DNA of 60,263 bases from Micrococcales bacterium (GTDB lineage: Bacteria; Actinomycetota; Actinomycetes; Actinomycetales; Microbacteriaceae): assembly GCA_016212425.1 (NCBI GenBank), contig JACRGJ010000073.1:1-60263 (forward strand), in the 5' to 3' direction. The translations under genes and the position numbers were made by a program. The notes beneath the pieces were generated by a model. It ran no database searches, had not been told where the DNA came from, and saw only the letters and a list, made by a program, of their open reading frames with translations. The first letter of the stretch is position 1. Each line of letters starts with the position of its first letter. Shown piece by piece: positions 19,573 through 27,576 of this stretch.

Positions 19573-20607
19573 ATGGCGGAGCCCACCGGTCCCGGTGCAC
19601 CCGATGAGCGTCCCGGCGCCGGTGCCGGAGTGGACCGCATCACCACCGAGGAGACCGCCGCGATCGTGGGAGCCCCCCTGCCCGTGCGCCGTCGGGTGGG
19701 CTCGACCGAACTCGAGGTGTTCCCGGTCGCCCTGAGCGGCAAGGTGTTCGGTTGGGGCGTGGATGCGGCCGAGACCCCGGCGATCCTGGATGCGTACCGC
19801 TCGCTCGGCGGCAACTTCGTCGACACCGCCGATGTCTACGCCGGGGGACGCAGCGAGATCATGATCGGTCGGTGGATGCGCGAATCGGGCGCGCGCGAGG
19901 AGATGGTCGTCGCGACGAAGGTCGGCAAGTCCCCCGATAACCCCGGGCTGTCCGCCCGGGCCGTCACCGCCTCCGTCGAGGATTCCCTCCGTCGCCTGCA
20001 GACCGACCGCATCGACCTGCTCTACCTGCACATCGACGACCCGCGGGTCGAGTTCGACGAGACCCTGCTCGCCGTCGACGATCTCATCCGCTCCGGGAAG
20101 GTGCGCTATTTCGGCGGCTCCGACCACACCGGCGAGCGCCTCTTCCTCGCCCGGATCGCCTGCGGGCTCCTCGGGGTCGCGCCGCTCGTCGCCCTGCAGA
20201 ATCAGTACCATCTCCTGCACCGCGCCGAGTACGAGCAGGGGCTCGCCCAGGTCGCCGAGCAGCAGGGCCTCGCGGTCATGCCGCGCTTCGCCCTCGCCGG
20301 CGGCTTCCTCAGCGGCAGGTACCGGACCCGCGCGGACCTGCGGGGGAGCGCGAGCGGGCGGCAGCTCGGCCGCTACCTGACTCGGCGCGGCTCGAGGGTG
20401 CTGCACGCGCTCGACGACACGGCCCGCGCGCACGACGTCGCCCCGGCGACCATCGCGCTGGCCTGGCTGCTGGCCAAGCCGCACGTCGTAGCCCCGGTCG
20501 TCTCGGCGACCCGCCGGGAGCAGGTGGTCGACCTGGCGGCCGCGGCGCGGGTCCGGCTCAGCCGCCCCGAGCTCGAGCGCCTGGACCGTGTGAGCGCCGG
20601 GCTGTAG
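19573..20607 (+). CDS. Aldo/keto reductase
   Basis: A 344-residue TIM-barrel oxidoreductase. About 40 residues of disordered head precede the domain. Catalytic residues are recognisable: NFVDTADVYAGG (Asp and Tyr), ATKVGK (Lys) and LYLHIDD (His). The NADPH-binding end has VAPVVSATRREQVVDLAAAA. These enzymes reduce carbonyls with NADPH; the substrate is unknown. The ATG at 19573 has TAGGAG upstream. It converges on the TetR gene with only 7 bases between stops. Confidence 0.9.
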   Translation: MAEPTGPGAPDERPGAGAGVDRITTEETAAIVGAPLPVRRRVGSTELEVFPVALSGKVFGWGVDAAETPAILDAYRSLGGNFVDTADVYAGGRSEIMIGRWMRESGAREEMVVATKVGKSPDNPGLSARAVTASVEDSLRRLQTDRIDLLYLHIDDPRVEFDETLLAVDDLIRSGKVRYFGGSDHTGERLFLARIACGLLGVAPLVALQNQYHLLHRAEYEQGLAQVAEQQGLAVMPRFALAGGFLSGRYRTRADLRGSASGRQLGRYLTRRGSRVLHALDDTARAHDVAPATIALAWLLAKPHVVAPVVSATRREQVVDLAAAARVRLSRPELERLDRVSAGL

Positions 20608-20614
20608 CCGTCGC

Positions 20615-21193
20615 CTACGCGACGGCGGCGAGCACCCGCTCGAGCACTCGCTCCAGCGCGGCCTTCGCCGCCACCGGGTCGCCGGCGTGCGCGCCCGCGA
20701 CCGCGCCGTCGCGGGCGAGCAGCAGCTCGTCCACGGCGTCTCCGGGCAGCGGATGTCCGAGCTGACGCAGCGCGGCGGCCACGATGTCCGCTCGCCACTC
20801 GCGGTGCTCGCGCACGTGCTGGCGCACGGGATGCCGAGCACCCGGGAACTCGGCCGCCGCGTTCAGCATCGCGTCGCCGCGGAAGTCGGCGCTCGAGATG
20901 TCCTCGATGGCGTCGCGCACCACACCGCGCACCACCTCGGACGGCGTGCTCCGTGTCGCCGTGCGCTCGACCTCCGACCTGCTGCGGTAGGCGACGTAGT
21001 CGAGGATCAGCCGGTCCTTCGATCCGTAATGCTTGTAGAAGGTCGCCTTGGTGACCCGTGACTCGCTGATCAGGCGGTCGATGCCGACGCCGCGGATGCT
21101 CTCGGATGTGAAGAGCGCATCCGCGGTCTCCAGGATGCGGCGCTTGGCCGGTGCCATCGGCCGTTCGGGCGGCGTCGGGGCAGGGTCGGTCAC
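20615..21193 (-). CDS. TetR/AcrR family transcriptional regulator
   Basis: A 192-residue regulator. The DNA-binding domain has KRRILETADALFTSESIRGVG, then a recognition helix within VTKATFYKHYGSKDRLI, the standard TetR pattern. The C-terminal helical domain binds an unknown ligand. The GTG at 21193 is preferred because GAGGAG precedes it; an ATG at 21157 is the alternative. A dyad at 21342-21357 over its -35 region suggests autorepression. Confidence 0.88.
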   Translation of the reverse strand: MTDPAPTPPERPMAPAKRRILETADALFTSESIRGVGIDRLISESRVTKATFYKHYGSKDRLILDYVAYRSRSEVERTATRSTPSEVVRGVVRDAIEDISSADFRGDAMLNAAAEFPGARHPVRQHVREHREWRADIVAAALRQLGHPLPGDAVDELLLARDGAVAGAHAGDPVAAKAALERVLERVLAAVA

Positions 21194-21324
21194 GGTGGCT
21201 CCTCGGGTTCGGGTGCGGGCCGGGGAGACCGTCGGACCGGCGGCTCGGGACGCTCGTCGCGAGCGGGACGACTCGCGGACATCCGCCGGTACGACGGCCT
21301 GGGACTCCTCGGCCGCACCTCCCG

Positions 21325-21357
21325 ATACTAGAGCCAATGCGGACAGACTGATCTGTC
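21325..21357 (-). promoter_or_regulatory. tetR promoter with overlapping operator dyad
   Basis: On the minus strand TAGTAT (21325-21330) is a good -10. GACAGA (21342-21347) and TCTGTC (21352-21357), separated by 4 bp, form a palindrome that covers the position of the -35 hexamer (about 21348-21353). This is what an autorepressing TetR operator looks like. Confidence 0.5.
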
Positions 21358-21436
21358 TATTCTTCCCGAGTGGATACCCCAGTTCGGGGGATGCCGGGCG
21401 GGCTGCGCTCCACGCACGGTGACGTAGGCTCGCCGG

Positions 21437-22786
21437 GTGAACGGTGCGGTCCGCCTCCCTCTCGACGTCCCCGATCTGCGATTCGACGGCTCCGGCGGCT
21501 CCCTCGTCCGCCGCAGCGTGCTGCCGAGCGGCGTGCGGGTCCTCTCGGAGCGGGTGCCCGCCGCCCAGAGCGCCACGGTCGGTTTCTGGGTCGCCGTCGG
21601 CTCGCGGGATGAGGCCGAGGGCGGCTACGGCTCGACCCACTTCCTCGAGCACCTCCTGTTCAAGGGCACGCGCGCGCGCACCGCGCTCGACATCGCGGTC
21701 TCCTTCGACGCCGTCGGCGGCGAGAACAACGCGCTCACCGCCAAGGAGCACACCTGCTACTACGCGAAGGTGCGTGACCGCGATCTGGAGATGGCGGTCA
21801 CGGTGCTCGCCGACATGTTCTGCGCATCCGTGCTCGACCCGGAGGAGTTCGAAAACGAGCGCGGGGTCATCCTCGAGGAACTCGCGATGGCCGACGACGA
21901 CCCGGCGGATGTCGCGAACGAGCGATTCTTCGAAGCCGTGTTCGGAGCGCATCCGCTGGGCCGCCCGATCGGCGGCAGCCCCGCCTCGATCGCCGGAGTC
22001 ACGCGCGACGCGGTCCACGCGCACTACCGCGCGAACTACCGCCCGCAGGATCTGGTGGTGACGGTCGCCGGTGCCGTCGACCACGACGTCCTGCTCGACT
22101 GGCTCGCCCGGGCTCTCGCGGAGGCCGGCTGGGATCCGGCGCGCGAGGCGACACCGGTGCCGCGCCGCACCCCGCTCGGCCGGCCCCTGCAGCGCGGCTC
22201 CGCGCTCACCGTGGTGGAGCGACCGCTGGAGCAGGCGGTGGTGATGCTCGGTTCGTCGGGCTTCCCGGCGGCGGACGCCCGCCGGCCCGTCATCAGCGTC
22301 CTCAACTCGGTGCTCGGCGGGGGGATGTCGTCGCGGCTGTTCCAGGAGATCCGCGAGCGCCGGGGCCTGGCCTACTCGGTCTACTCCTTTGCGGCCGGGT
22401 ACTCCGACGCCGGACTGTTCGGCATGTCAGCCGGCTGCTCGCCCCAGCGCGCGGGGGACGTCGCCGAGCTGCTGCTCGCCGAGCTCCACCGGCTCGCCGC
22501 GGACGGCATCACCGACGCCGAGCTGGCGCGGGCACGCGGCCAGCTGGGCGGCGCATCCGCCCTGGCACTCGAGGATTCGGATACGCGGATGTCGCGCCTC
22601 GGCCGGTCGGAGCTAACCCTGGGCGAGTTCGTCGATCTCGACGAGACGCTGCGCCGGCTCGAGGGGGTGACGCCTGATGCGGTGCGCGCGCTCGCAGTGG
22701 AGTTCGCGGAGCGCCCCCTCTCCCTCACCGCGGTCGGCGCCGTCGACGCGTCGGCGTTCCCCCTCGCGGTCGACGCGGCGGCGTGA
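21437..22786 (+). CDS. M16 family zinc peptidase (processing-peptidase type)
   Basis: A 449-residue inverzincin. The inverted zinc motif HFLEH lies in STHFLEHLLFKG (about residues 69-80), and ENERGVILEELAM supplies the distal glutamate. The C-terminal half has GGGMSSRLFQEIRERRGLAYSVY split over the second domain. The family degrades or processes peptides; substrates here are unknown. In Actinobacteria this gene usually lies downstream of pnp, as here. GTG at 21437 is 6 nt after TAGGCT, a leaderless pattern. Confidence 0.93.
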   Translation: MNGAVRLPLDVPDLRFDGSGGSLVRRSVLPSGVRVLSERVPAAQSATVGFWVAVGSRDEAEGGYGSTHFLEHLLFKGTRARTALDIAVSFDAVGGENNALTAKEHTCYYAKVRDRDLEMAVTVLADMFCASVLDPEEFENERGVILEELAMADDDPADVANERFFEAVFGAHPLGRPIGGSPASIAGVTRDAVHAHYRANYRPQDLVVTVAGAVDHDVLLDWLARALAEAGWDPAREATPVPRRTPLGRPLQRGSALTVVERPLEQAVVMLGSSGFPAADARRPVISVLNSVLGGGMSSRLFQEIRERRGLAYSVYSFAAGYSDAGLFGMSAGCSPQRAGDVAELLLAELHRLAADGITDAELARARGQLGGASALALEDSDTRMSRLGRSELTLGEFVDLDETLRRLEGVTPDAVRALAVEFAERPLSLTAVGAVDASAFPLAVDAAA

Positions 22787-22787
22787 C

Positions 22788-23390
22788 GTGTCGCGCTACC
22801 TCTACCTGGTGCGGCACGGCGAGCAGCAGGATGCGGAGCACGGGCTTCCGGACGGGCCGCTGAGCCCCCGCGGCGTCCGGCAGGCCCGCGCGGTTGCCGA
22901 ACGGCTCTCGGGTGTGCCGTTCCACGCCGTCTGGACCTCACCCCTGAAGCGTGCGCTGGAGACCGCGCGCATCATGGCCGAGCGGATGCCCGCACTCGAG
23001 GCCCAGCCCTCGATGCTGCTGATGGACTGCATCCCCACCGGGCCGACGCCGGAGATGCCGCACGGCTACGCCCCCTTCTTCGGCGGGGTCACCGAGGACG
23101 AGATCGCCGCCGGCGAGGCGCAAATGGCGGACGCCCTGGAGGAGTGGCTCACCCCCTCTCGCGGCGATTCGCACGAGCTGCTGATCACGCACAACTTCGT
23201 CATCGCCTGGTTCGTCCGGGCCGCCCTCGGCGCGGAGACCTGGCGTTGGATGACGGTGAATCAGGCGAACTGCGGGCTCAGCATCGTCCGGGTCCGCTCC
23301 GCGAAGGGGCCGGTGCTGATCACCCACAACGACCTCGGCCACCTCCCGCCCGAGCTCCGCACCGGTCTGCCGGTGGACCAGCCCTACTAG
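22788..23390 (+). CDS. Histidine phosphatase family protein
   Basis: A 200-residue phosphoglycerate-mutase-like protein. The catalytic RHG lies in LYLVRHGEQQD (about residues 9-11), WTSPLKRALETARIM follows, and the second histidine is in LLITHNFVIAWFV. It is related to SixA and broad phosphatases; its substrate is unknown. GTG at 22788 starts one base after the TGA of the M16 gene, so the two are co-transcribed. Confidence 0.9.
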   Translation: MSRYLYLVRHGEQQDAEHGLPDGPLSPRGVRQARAVAERLSGVPFHAVWTSPLKRALETARIMAERMPALEAQPSMLLMDCIPTGPTPEMPHGYAPFFGGVTEDEIAAGEAQMADALEEWLTPSRGDSHELLITHNFVIAWFVRAALGAETWRWMTVNQANCGLSIVRVRSAKGPVLITHNDLGHLPPELRTGLPVDQPY

Positions 23391-23402
23391 CGGAGGGCGG
23401 AC

Positions 23403-23882
23403 CTACCGGGCACCCAGATCCTTGCGGTACCAGTCGGTCGCGTTGGGGTTGTCGTTGTAGGGCTCGATCCGGGCGTAGCCGAGGCGGGCGTACAACGCAC
23501 CGGCCGCTTCGAGCACACGGTTCGTGTCCAGCACCAGCTCCGTCGCCCCGAGCTCGCGCGCCCGGCGTTCGAGCTCCTCCAGCAGCGCCCGCCCGTGACC
23601 GCCGCCCCGCGCCTCGGGTCGCACCCACAGGTGCTTCACCTCGTACCGGACGGCGGGAGGGGTGACCTCCAGCCGCCGGATGCCGGCGCAGCCGCGGGGC
23701 TCGCCGTCGGCGTCGAGCACGAGGAAGACCCCGTCCACGAACGCCTCGCCGGCCGGCAGCACCGCGCGGTAGCGTCCCAGCTCGATGGGGAAGGAGCCGG
23801 TCCGCTCCGCGAAGTAGTCCTCGAGCAGGCGCCGGGCATCGGGCGCGTCCGGCCGCGCGGCGCGGAAGCGGCGGGCGGACAC
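23403..23882 (-). CDS. GNAT family N-acetyltransferase
   Basis: A 159-residue acetyltransferase. The acetyl-CoA loop is VRPEARGGGHGRALLEELE (motif A), and motif B contains AAGALYARLGYARIEPY. The acceptor is unknown. The GTG at 23882 lies 6 nt from a minus-strand TAGGCT that overlaps the dapB -10 on the other strand, so both start codons are only 22 bp apart and both mRNAs are predicted leaderless. It is convergent with the phosphatase gene. Confidence 0.88.
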   Translation of the reverse strand: MSARRFRAARPDAPDARRLLEDYFAERTGSFPIELGRYRAVLPAGEAFVDGVFLVLDADGEPRGCAGIRRLEVTPPAVRYEVKHLWVRPEARGGGHGRALLEELERRARELGATELVLDTNRVLEAAGALYARLGYARIEPYNDNPNATDWYRKDLGAR

Positions 23883-23888
23883 GCCCCG

Positions 23889-23898
23889 AGCCTAGGCT
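23889..23898. promoter_or_regulatory. Palindromic shared -10 element for GNAT gene and dapB
   Basis: AGCCTAGGCT is a perfect 10-bp palindrome. Read forward, TAGGCT (23893-23898) is followed by 6 nt and the dapB TTG. Read in reverse, TAGGCT (23894-23889) is followed by 6 nt and the GNAT GTG at 23882. The two -10 hexamers overlap by two bases. Confidence 0.65.
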
Positions 23899-23904
23899 TG
23901 CCCC

Positions 23905-24633
23905 TTGGTCACCCGGGTCGCCGTCGTCGGAGCGACCGGGCGGATGGGGCGCCTCGCGCTGGATCTGATCGGCGATGCCCCCGACCTCGAGGTCGCGGCG
24001 ACGCTCGACTCGCGGACCCCGCTCGAGGCGATCCAGGGCAGCGACCTGGTGCTCGACGTCAGGGCGCCGGCGGCCTCGCCCGGCATCGTCGACGCGGCAC
24101 TCGAGCGCGGCATCCCGGCCCTCGTGGGCACCTCCGGCTGGAGCGCCGAGCGGCTCGCGACCCTCGAGCAGCGCCTGCGCGAGCTGCCCGACCTCGGGGT
24201 GATCGTCGTGCCGAATTTCTCCATCGGCTCGGTGCTCGCCACCCGGTGCGCCGAGATCGCCGCCACGTACTTCGACTCCGCCGAGATCGTCGAGGCGCAT
24301 CACGCGGGCAAGGTCGACTCGCCCTCCGGAACCGCGATCCGCACCGCCGAGCGGATGGCCGCGGCGCGGCGCGAGCTCGGTCCCGTCGCGGCGCCGCACG
24401 CCGACCAGCGCGCCCGCGGCCAGCAGGTGGCCTCGATCCCGGTGCACAGTCTCCGGCTCGCCGGGGTCGAGGCCCGGCAGGAGGTGATCTTCGGCGGCAC
24501 AGGGGAGACCCTCAGGCTCACCCACGACACGTACTCCTCCCGCGCCTACGAGGCCGGGATGCTGCTCGCGCTGCGGGCCGCCCCCGGCAATCACGGACTG
24601 CTCGTCGGGCTCGACGCGCTCCTGACGCGATGA
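23905..24633 (+). CDS. dapB: 4-hydroxy-tetrahydrodipicolinate reductase
   Basis: A 242-residue enzyme of the lysine/diaminopimelate pathway. It reduces HTPA with NAD(P)H. The nucleotide motif is VAVVGATGRMGRLAL (residues 5-19). The substrate-binding catalytic block is EAHHAGKVDSPSGTA, with FSIGSVLA upstream. Start is TTG at 23905, 6 nt after TAGGCT; no other start in frame fits the conserved N-terminus. It overlaps the next gene by 4 nt (ATGA). dapA follows about 4 kb away and dapF about 18 kb away. Confidence 0.95.
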   Translation: MVTRVAVVGATGRMGRLALDLIGDAPDLEVAATLDSRTPLEAIQGSDLVLDVRAPAASPGIVDAALERGIPALVGTSGWSAERLATLEQRLRELPDLGVIVVPNFSIGSVLATRCAEIAATYFDSAEIVEAHHAGKVDSPSGTAIRTAERMAAARRELGPVAAPHADQRARGQQVASIPVHSLRLAGVEARQEVIFGGTGETLRLTHDTYSSRAYEAGMLLALRAAPGNHGLLVGLDALLTR

Positions 24634-25118
24634 GCCGCCTCGTCCGCCTCGAGCATGCGACCCGCGTCGCGCGCGCCCGTGCCGCCGCGATCCTCATGGC
24701 CGTGCTGCTGCTGCTGTACCTGTTCGTGGCGATGGGGTACGCCATCACCTTCATCCGAATCGGCGAGCCGGTGGCCACCGGGCTCGGGGTCGCGCTGCTC
24801 GTGCTGCCGCTGATCGGCGTCTGGGCCCTCGCCCTCGAGTTCGCGTTCGCGATCCGCTCCGACCTCCTGGCCGCGCGCCTCGAGCGCGAAGGGGGGATAC
24901 CGGACGAGGGGCTGCCGACCCTGCCGAGCGGCCGCGTCGATCCGACCGCCGCCGATGCGGTCTTCCCGCGCTACCGGGAGGCGGTCGAGGCCGCTCCGGA
25001 GGACTGGCGCGCGTGGTTCCGGCTCGGCATCGCCTACGCCGCCAGCGGCGATCGCCGTCGCGCCCGGTGGGCGACCCGGCAGGCGATCCGCTTCTCGCGG
25101 GCCTCGGCTCGCGCCTAA
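24630..25118 (+). CDS. Small membrane protein with TPR-like tail, unknown function
   Basis: A 162-residue protein. Two hydrophobic segments (about 20-42, AAAILMAVLLLLYLFVAMGY, and 51-77) form a membrane hairpin. The cytoplasmic C-terminus, YREAVEAAPEDWRAWFRLG and onward, resembles a single tetratricopeptide repeat. I know similar uncharacterised proteins between dapB and thyX in this group. ATG overlaps the dapB stop by 4 nt. Its stop TAA shares bases with the TAG stop of the opposite SDR gene. Confidence 0.7.
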   Translation: MSRLVRLEHATRVARARAAAILMAVLLLLYLFVAMGYAITFIRIGEPVATGLGVALLVLPLIGVWALALEFAFAIRSDLLAARLEREGGIPDEGLPTLPSGRVDPTAADAVFPRYREAVEAAPEDWRAWFRLGIAYAASGDRRRARWATRQAIRFSRASARA

Positions 25119-26035
25119 GAACGCTTCTTCAGGGCCGCGAGGATCGCGGCCTCGACGGTCTCATGCTGCCAGCGGAAGCCATCGGCCATCAGCCGATCGG
25201 GCACCATCAGCATGCTGTCCAGCAGCAGGCGCTGCCCCGCCTCGCCCAGCAGGCGGATGCCCCAGCTCGGCACGGTGAACAGGTACGGCCTGTGCAGGGC
25301 CCGAGCGAACTCGTGCGTCACCCGGTCGCTCGTCGCCGGGGTCGGCCCGGCGAGATTGACCGGCCCGGCGAGCTTGGAGCGGAGCAGGTGCCGGATGGCC
25401 GCGGCCTCGTCGTGGAGCGAGATCCAGGGCCAGTGCTGCCCGCCACTGCCGAATCGGGATCCGAGGCCGACACCGGTCAGCGTCCGCACCGGCGCCAGGC
25501 CCCCGGTGCGCGCGACGACGACGGCCGTGCGCGCCTGCACCACCCGCACCCCGCGCGGCGCAAGGCGCGAGGCGGCCTCCCAGTCGGCGACGACCTGCGG
25601 CAGCCAGCCCTTGCCCTGCTCGTCGAACTCCGTGAGGCGCTGCCCCGGCCGGTCTCCGTAGAAGCCCGCAGCCGACGCGGTGATCAGCGTCTTCGGCCGT
25701 CGCGCGGCGGGGCTGATCCGGGCGAGGGCCTCCGCGAGCACGGTCGTCGGCACGATGCGGCTCTCTCGGATCTCCCGCCGGTACGCCGGGGTCCACGGGA
25801 TCCGGCCGATGGATGCGCCCGCGAGGTTGACGATCGCGTCGAAGCCGGCGAGCAGCTCCGCATCGACCGTGCCCGAGCCGGGGTCCCAGGTGCGCTCATC
25901 CGCTGCCGTCGCGGGTCGGCGCACCAACTGGACGGCCTCGTCCCCGTCCTCACGGAGCTGGCGCACCAGCTCCCTGCCGATGAGTCCGGACGCTCCGGCC
26001 AGCAGGACCCGGAGCGGCTTGCGGGCCCGCGGCAT
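25115..26035 (-). CDS. TIGR01777-type SDR family epimerase (second copy)
   Basis: A 306-residue paralogue of the gene at 373-1299. VLLAGASGLIGRELVRQL is the dinucleotide motif, DAIVNLAGASIGRIPW and TASAAGFYGDRPGQ follow, and the end has SLHDEAAAIRHLL and the DUF1731-like WGIRLLGEAGQRLLLDS stretch. The substrate is unknown. It starts three bases after the OsmC gene stop, so the pair is an operon. Compared with the first copy it keeps a more typical family SAAGFYG motif. Confidence 0.88.
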   Translation of the reverse strand: MPRARKPLRVLLAGASGLIGRELVRQLREDGDEAVQLVRRPATAADERTWDPGSGTVDAELLAGFDAIVNLAGASIGRIPWTPAYRREIRESRIVPTTVLAEALARISPAARRPKTLITASAAGFYGDRPGQRLTEFDEQGKGWLPQVVADWEAASRLAPRGVRVVQARTAVVVARTGGLAPVRTLTGVGLGSRFGSGGQHWPWISLHDEAAAIRHLLRSKLAGPVNLAGPTPATSDRVTHEFARALHRPYLFTVPSWGIRLLGEAGQRLLLDSMLMVPDRLMADGFRWQHETVEAAILAALKKRS

Positions 26036-26038
26036 CCG

Positions 26039-26467
26039 TCAGGCCAGGCTGGCTTCGAGGGTGATCGGGATGCCGGCGAGCGCCTTCGACACCGGGCAGC
26101 CGTCCTTCGCCTCGCCGGCGAGGCGATCGAAGTCCTCCTCCGCGAGACCGGGCACCTTCGCACTGACCAGCAGGTGGCTACCGGTGATGCCGCCCTCCTG
26201 GACCGAGAAGGTGACGGCCGCGGTGACCTGCAGGCTCTCGGGTGGAGTGCCGTTCTGTGCGAGCGCATTCGAGAACGCCATGGCGAAGCAGGCGGAGTGC
26301 GCCGCGCCGAGCAGCTCCTCCGGGGTGGAGGTCGCCGCACCTCCTTCGGAGCGCGCCTTCCAATCCACCTTGAGCTCCGCGGCGTCGGACGAGTCGAGCG
26401 AGACGGTCCCGTTGCCGCTCATCAGGTCGCCGAACCACAGGGTGGTCGCTTCGCTGGTCACTGCCAT
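26039..26467 (-). CDS. OsmC family peroxiredoxin
   Basis: A 142-residue OsmC-type hydroperoxide reductase. The first reactive cysteine is in GAAHSACFAMAFSNAL (about residue 60), and the second in AKDGCPVSKALAG (about residue 124). Both catalytic cysteines are thus present. It reduces organic hydroperoxides. A strong GAGGAGG site precedes the ATG, and TAGAGT on the minus strand (26499-26504) is the likely -10. It forms an operon with the SDR gene. Confidence 0.92.
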   Translation of the reverse strand: MAVTSEATTLWFGDLMSGNGTVSLDSSDAAELKVDWKARSEGGAATSTPEELLGAAHSACFAMAFSNALAQNGTPPESLQVTAAVTFSVQEGGITGSHLLVSAKVPGLAEEDFDRLAGEAKDGCPVSKALAGIPITLEASLA

Positions 26468-26560
26468 GGGGGATCCTCCTCGACGATGGGGTGGTTTCAC
26501 TCTAGGGCGGCGCGGCGGGGGAGCGCATCGGCGGTGGAGCGGGCTCCTAGGGTGAGGGTC

Positions 26561-27301
26561 GTGCCCGATGCCGACGCCCTCGAAGCCGAGTTCCGATCCG
26601 ACATCACCGTCGAACTGGTGCGCTCCAGCGCGGGCGATTCGGATGTGCTGTTCGCGGCTCGCGTCTCGACGCAAGGGGAGCAGACGCTGGCGACCGCGGC
26701 GGCCGGCACCGCCGCATCCGACCGCGACCGCGGGCTGATCAACTACCTCATGCGCGACCGCCACGGGTCGCCGTTCGAGCACAACTCCATGACGTTCTAC
26801 GTGCAGGCGCCGATCTTCGTTTTCCGCGAGTTCATGCGACACCGGATCGCCTCCTACAACGAGGAGTCGGGCCGTTACCGCGAGCTGCGGCCGGTGTTCT
26901 ACGTGCCCGGCCCCGAGCGGCGGCTGGTGCAGGTGGGGAAGCCCGGCGCGTACGTCTTCGAGCCCGGCACGGCCGAGCAGCACGCGCTCGTCGACGCCTC
27001 GGCGCGCTCGGTGGCCCTGGCCGCGTACGCCTCGTACCGGCGGATGCTCGACGCGGGAGTCGCGCGGGAGGTGGCGCGGATCGTCCTGCCGCTCTCCCTG
27101 TACTCCTCGATGTACGTGACGATGAACGCCCGGTCGCTGATGAACTTCCTCTCCCTCCGCACGACGCGCGAGGACTCCCGGTTCCCCTCTTTCCCGCAGC
27201 GCGAGATCGAGATGGCGGCGGAGCAGATGGAGGAGCACTGGCGCGCCCTCATGCCCCTGACCTACGCCGCCTTCGAGCAGAACGGCCGCGTCGCGCCCTG
27301 A
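26561..27301 (+). CDS. thyX: FAD-dependent thymidylate synthase ThyX
   Basis: A 246-residue flavin enzyme making dTMP from dUMP with methylene-THF and NADPH. The ThyX motif is seen as RHRIASYNEESGRY at about residues 93-106. The C-terminus has LPLSLYSSMYVTMNARSLM spread over the active-site helices. GTG at 26561 follows TAGGGT (26548-26553) by 7 nt, giving a leaderless mRNA. It is divergent from osmC. A strongly C-rich stretch and repeat R3b follow the stop. Confidence 0.96.
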   Translation: MPDADALEAEFRSDITVELVRSSAGDSDVLFAARVSTQGEQTLATAAAGTAASDRDRGLINYLMRDRHGSPFEHNSMTFYVQAPIFVFREFMRHRIASYNEESGRYRELRPVFYVPGPERRLVQVGKPGAYVFEPGTAEQHALVDASARSVALAAYASYRRMLDAGVAREVARIVLPLSLYSSMYVTMNARSLMNFLSLRTTREDSRFPSFPQREIEMAAEQMEEHWRALMPLTYAAFEQNGRVAP

Positions 27302-27404
27302 CGCCCCCGCCGCTGACCCGCTCCGCCCCCGCTCCGCCCCCGTGCCCCTTCGCGCCGCCCCCGGCCCGCTCCGCCTGCGCTCCTCCGCGCCCGCCTGCGC
27401 CGTG

Positions 27405-27485
27405 CCCGATCTCGGCATCCGGCGTGGCCTGCGGGGCCCATGCGCAACTCGAGCCTCACCCACCACATCGGATGCCGAGATCGGG
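27405..27485. repeat. Palindromic intergenic repeat R3, copy b
   Basis: CCCGATCTCGGCATCC (27405-27420) is repeated inverted at 27470-27485, and the arms extend inwards to GTGG and CCAC: 21 of 23 positions match. Outer cores 27408-27482 span 75 bp. It lies between thyX and the AbiEi-like gene. The 100 bp before it are strongly C-rich with no gene. Confidence 0.85.
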
Positions 27486-27576
27486 TCGCTCCTCCCCAGC
27501 CCCGAATCTCGAGCGGCTGTCCACCGGCGCTTCTCGGGGCCCGCGGACGTGGACGCTCACGCGGCACCATCCCCCT

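Noticed and set aside
27302-27404. Possible gene in the C-rich stretch after thyX
   Set aside because: Frames there translate to Pro/Arg/Ala-only sequence with no start context; I see only skewed composition.
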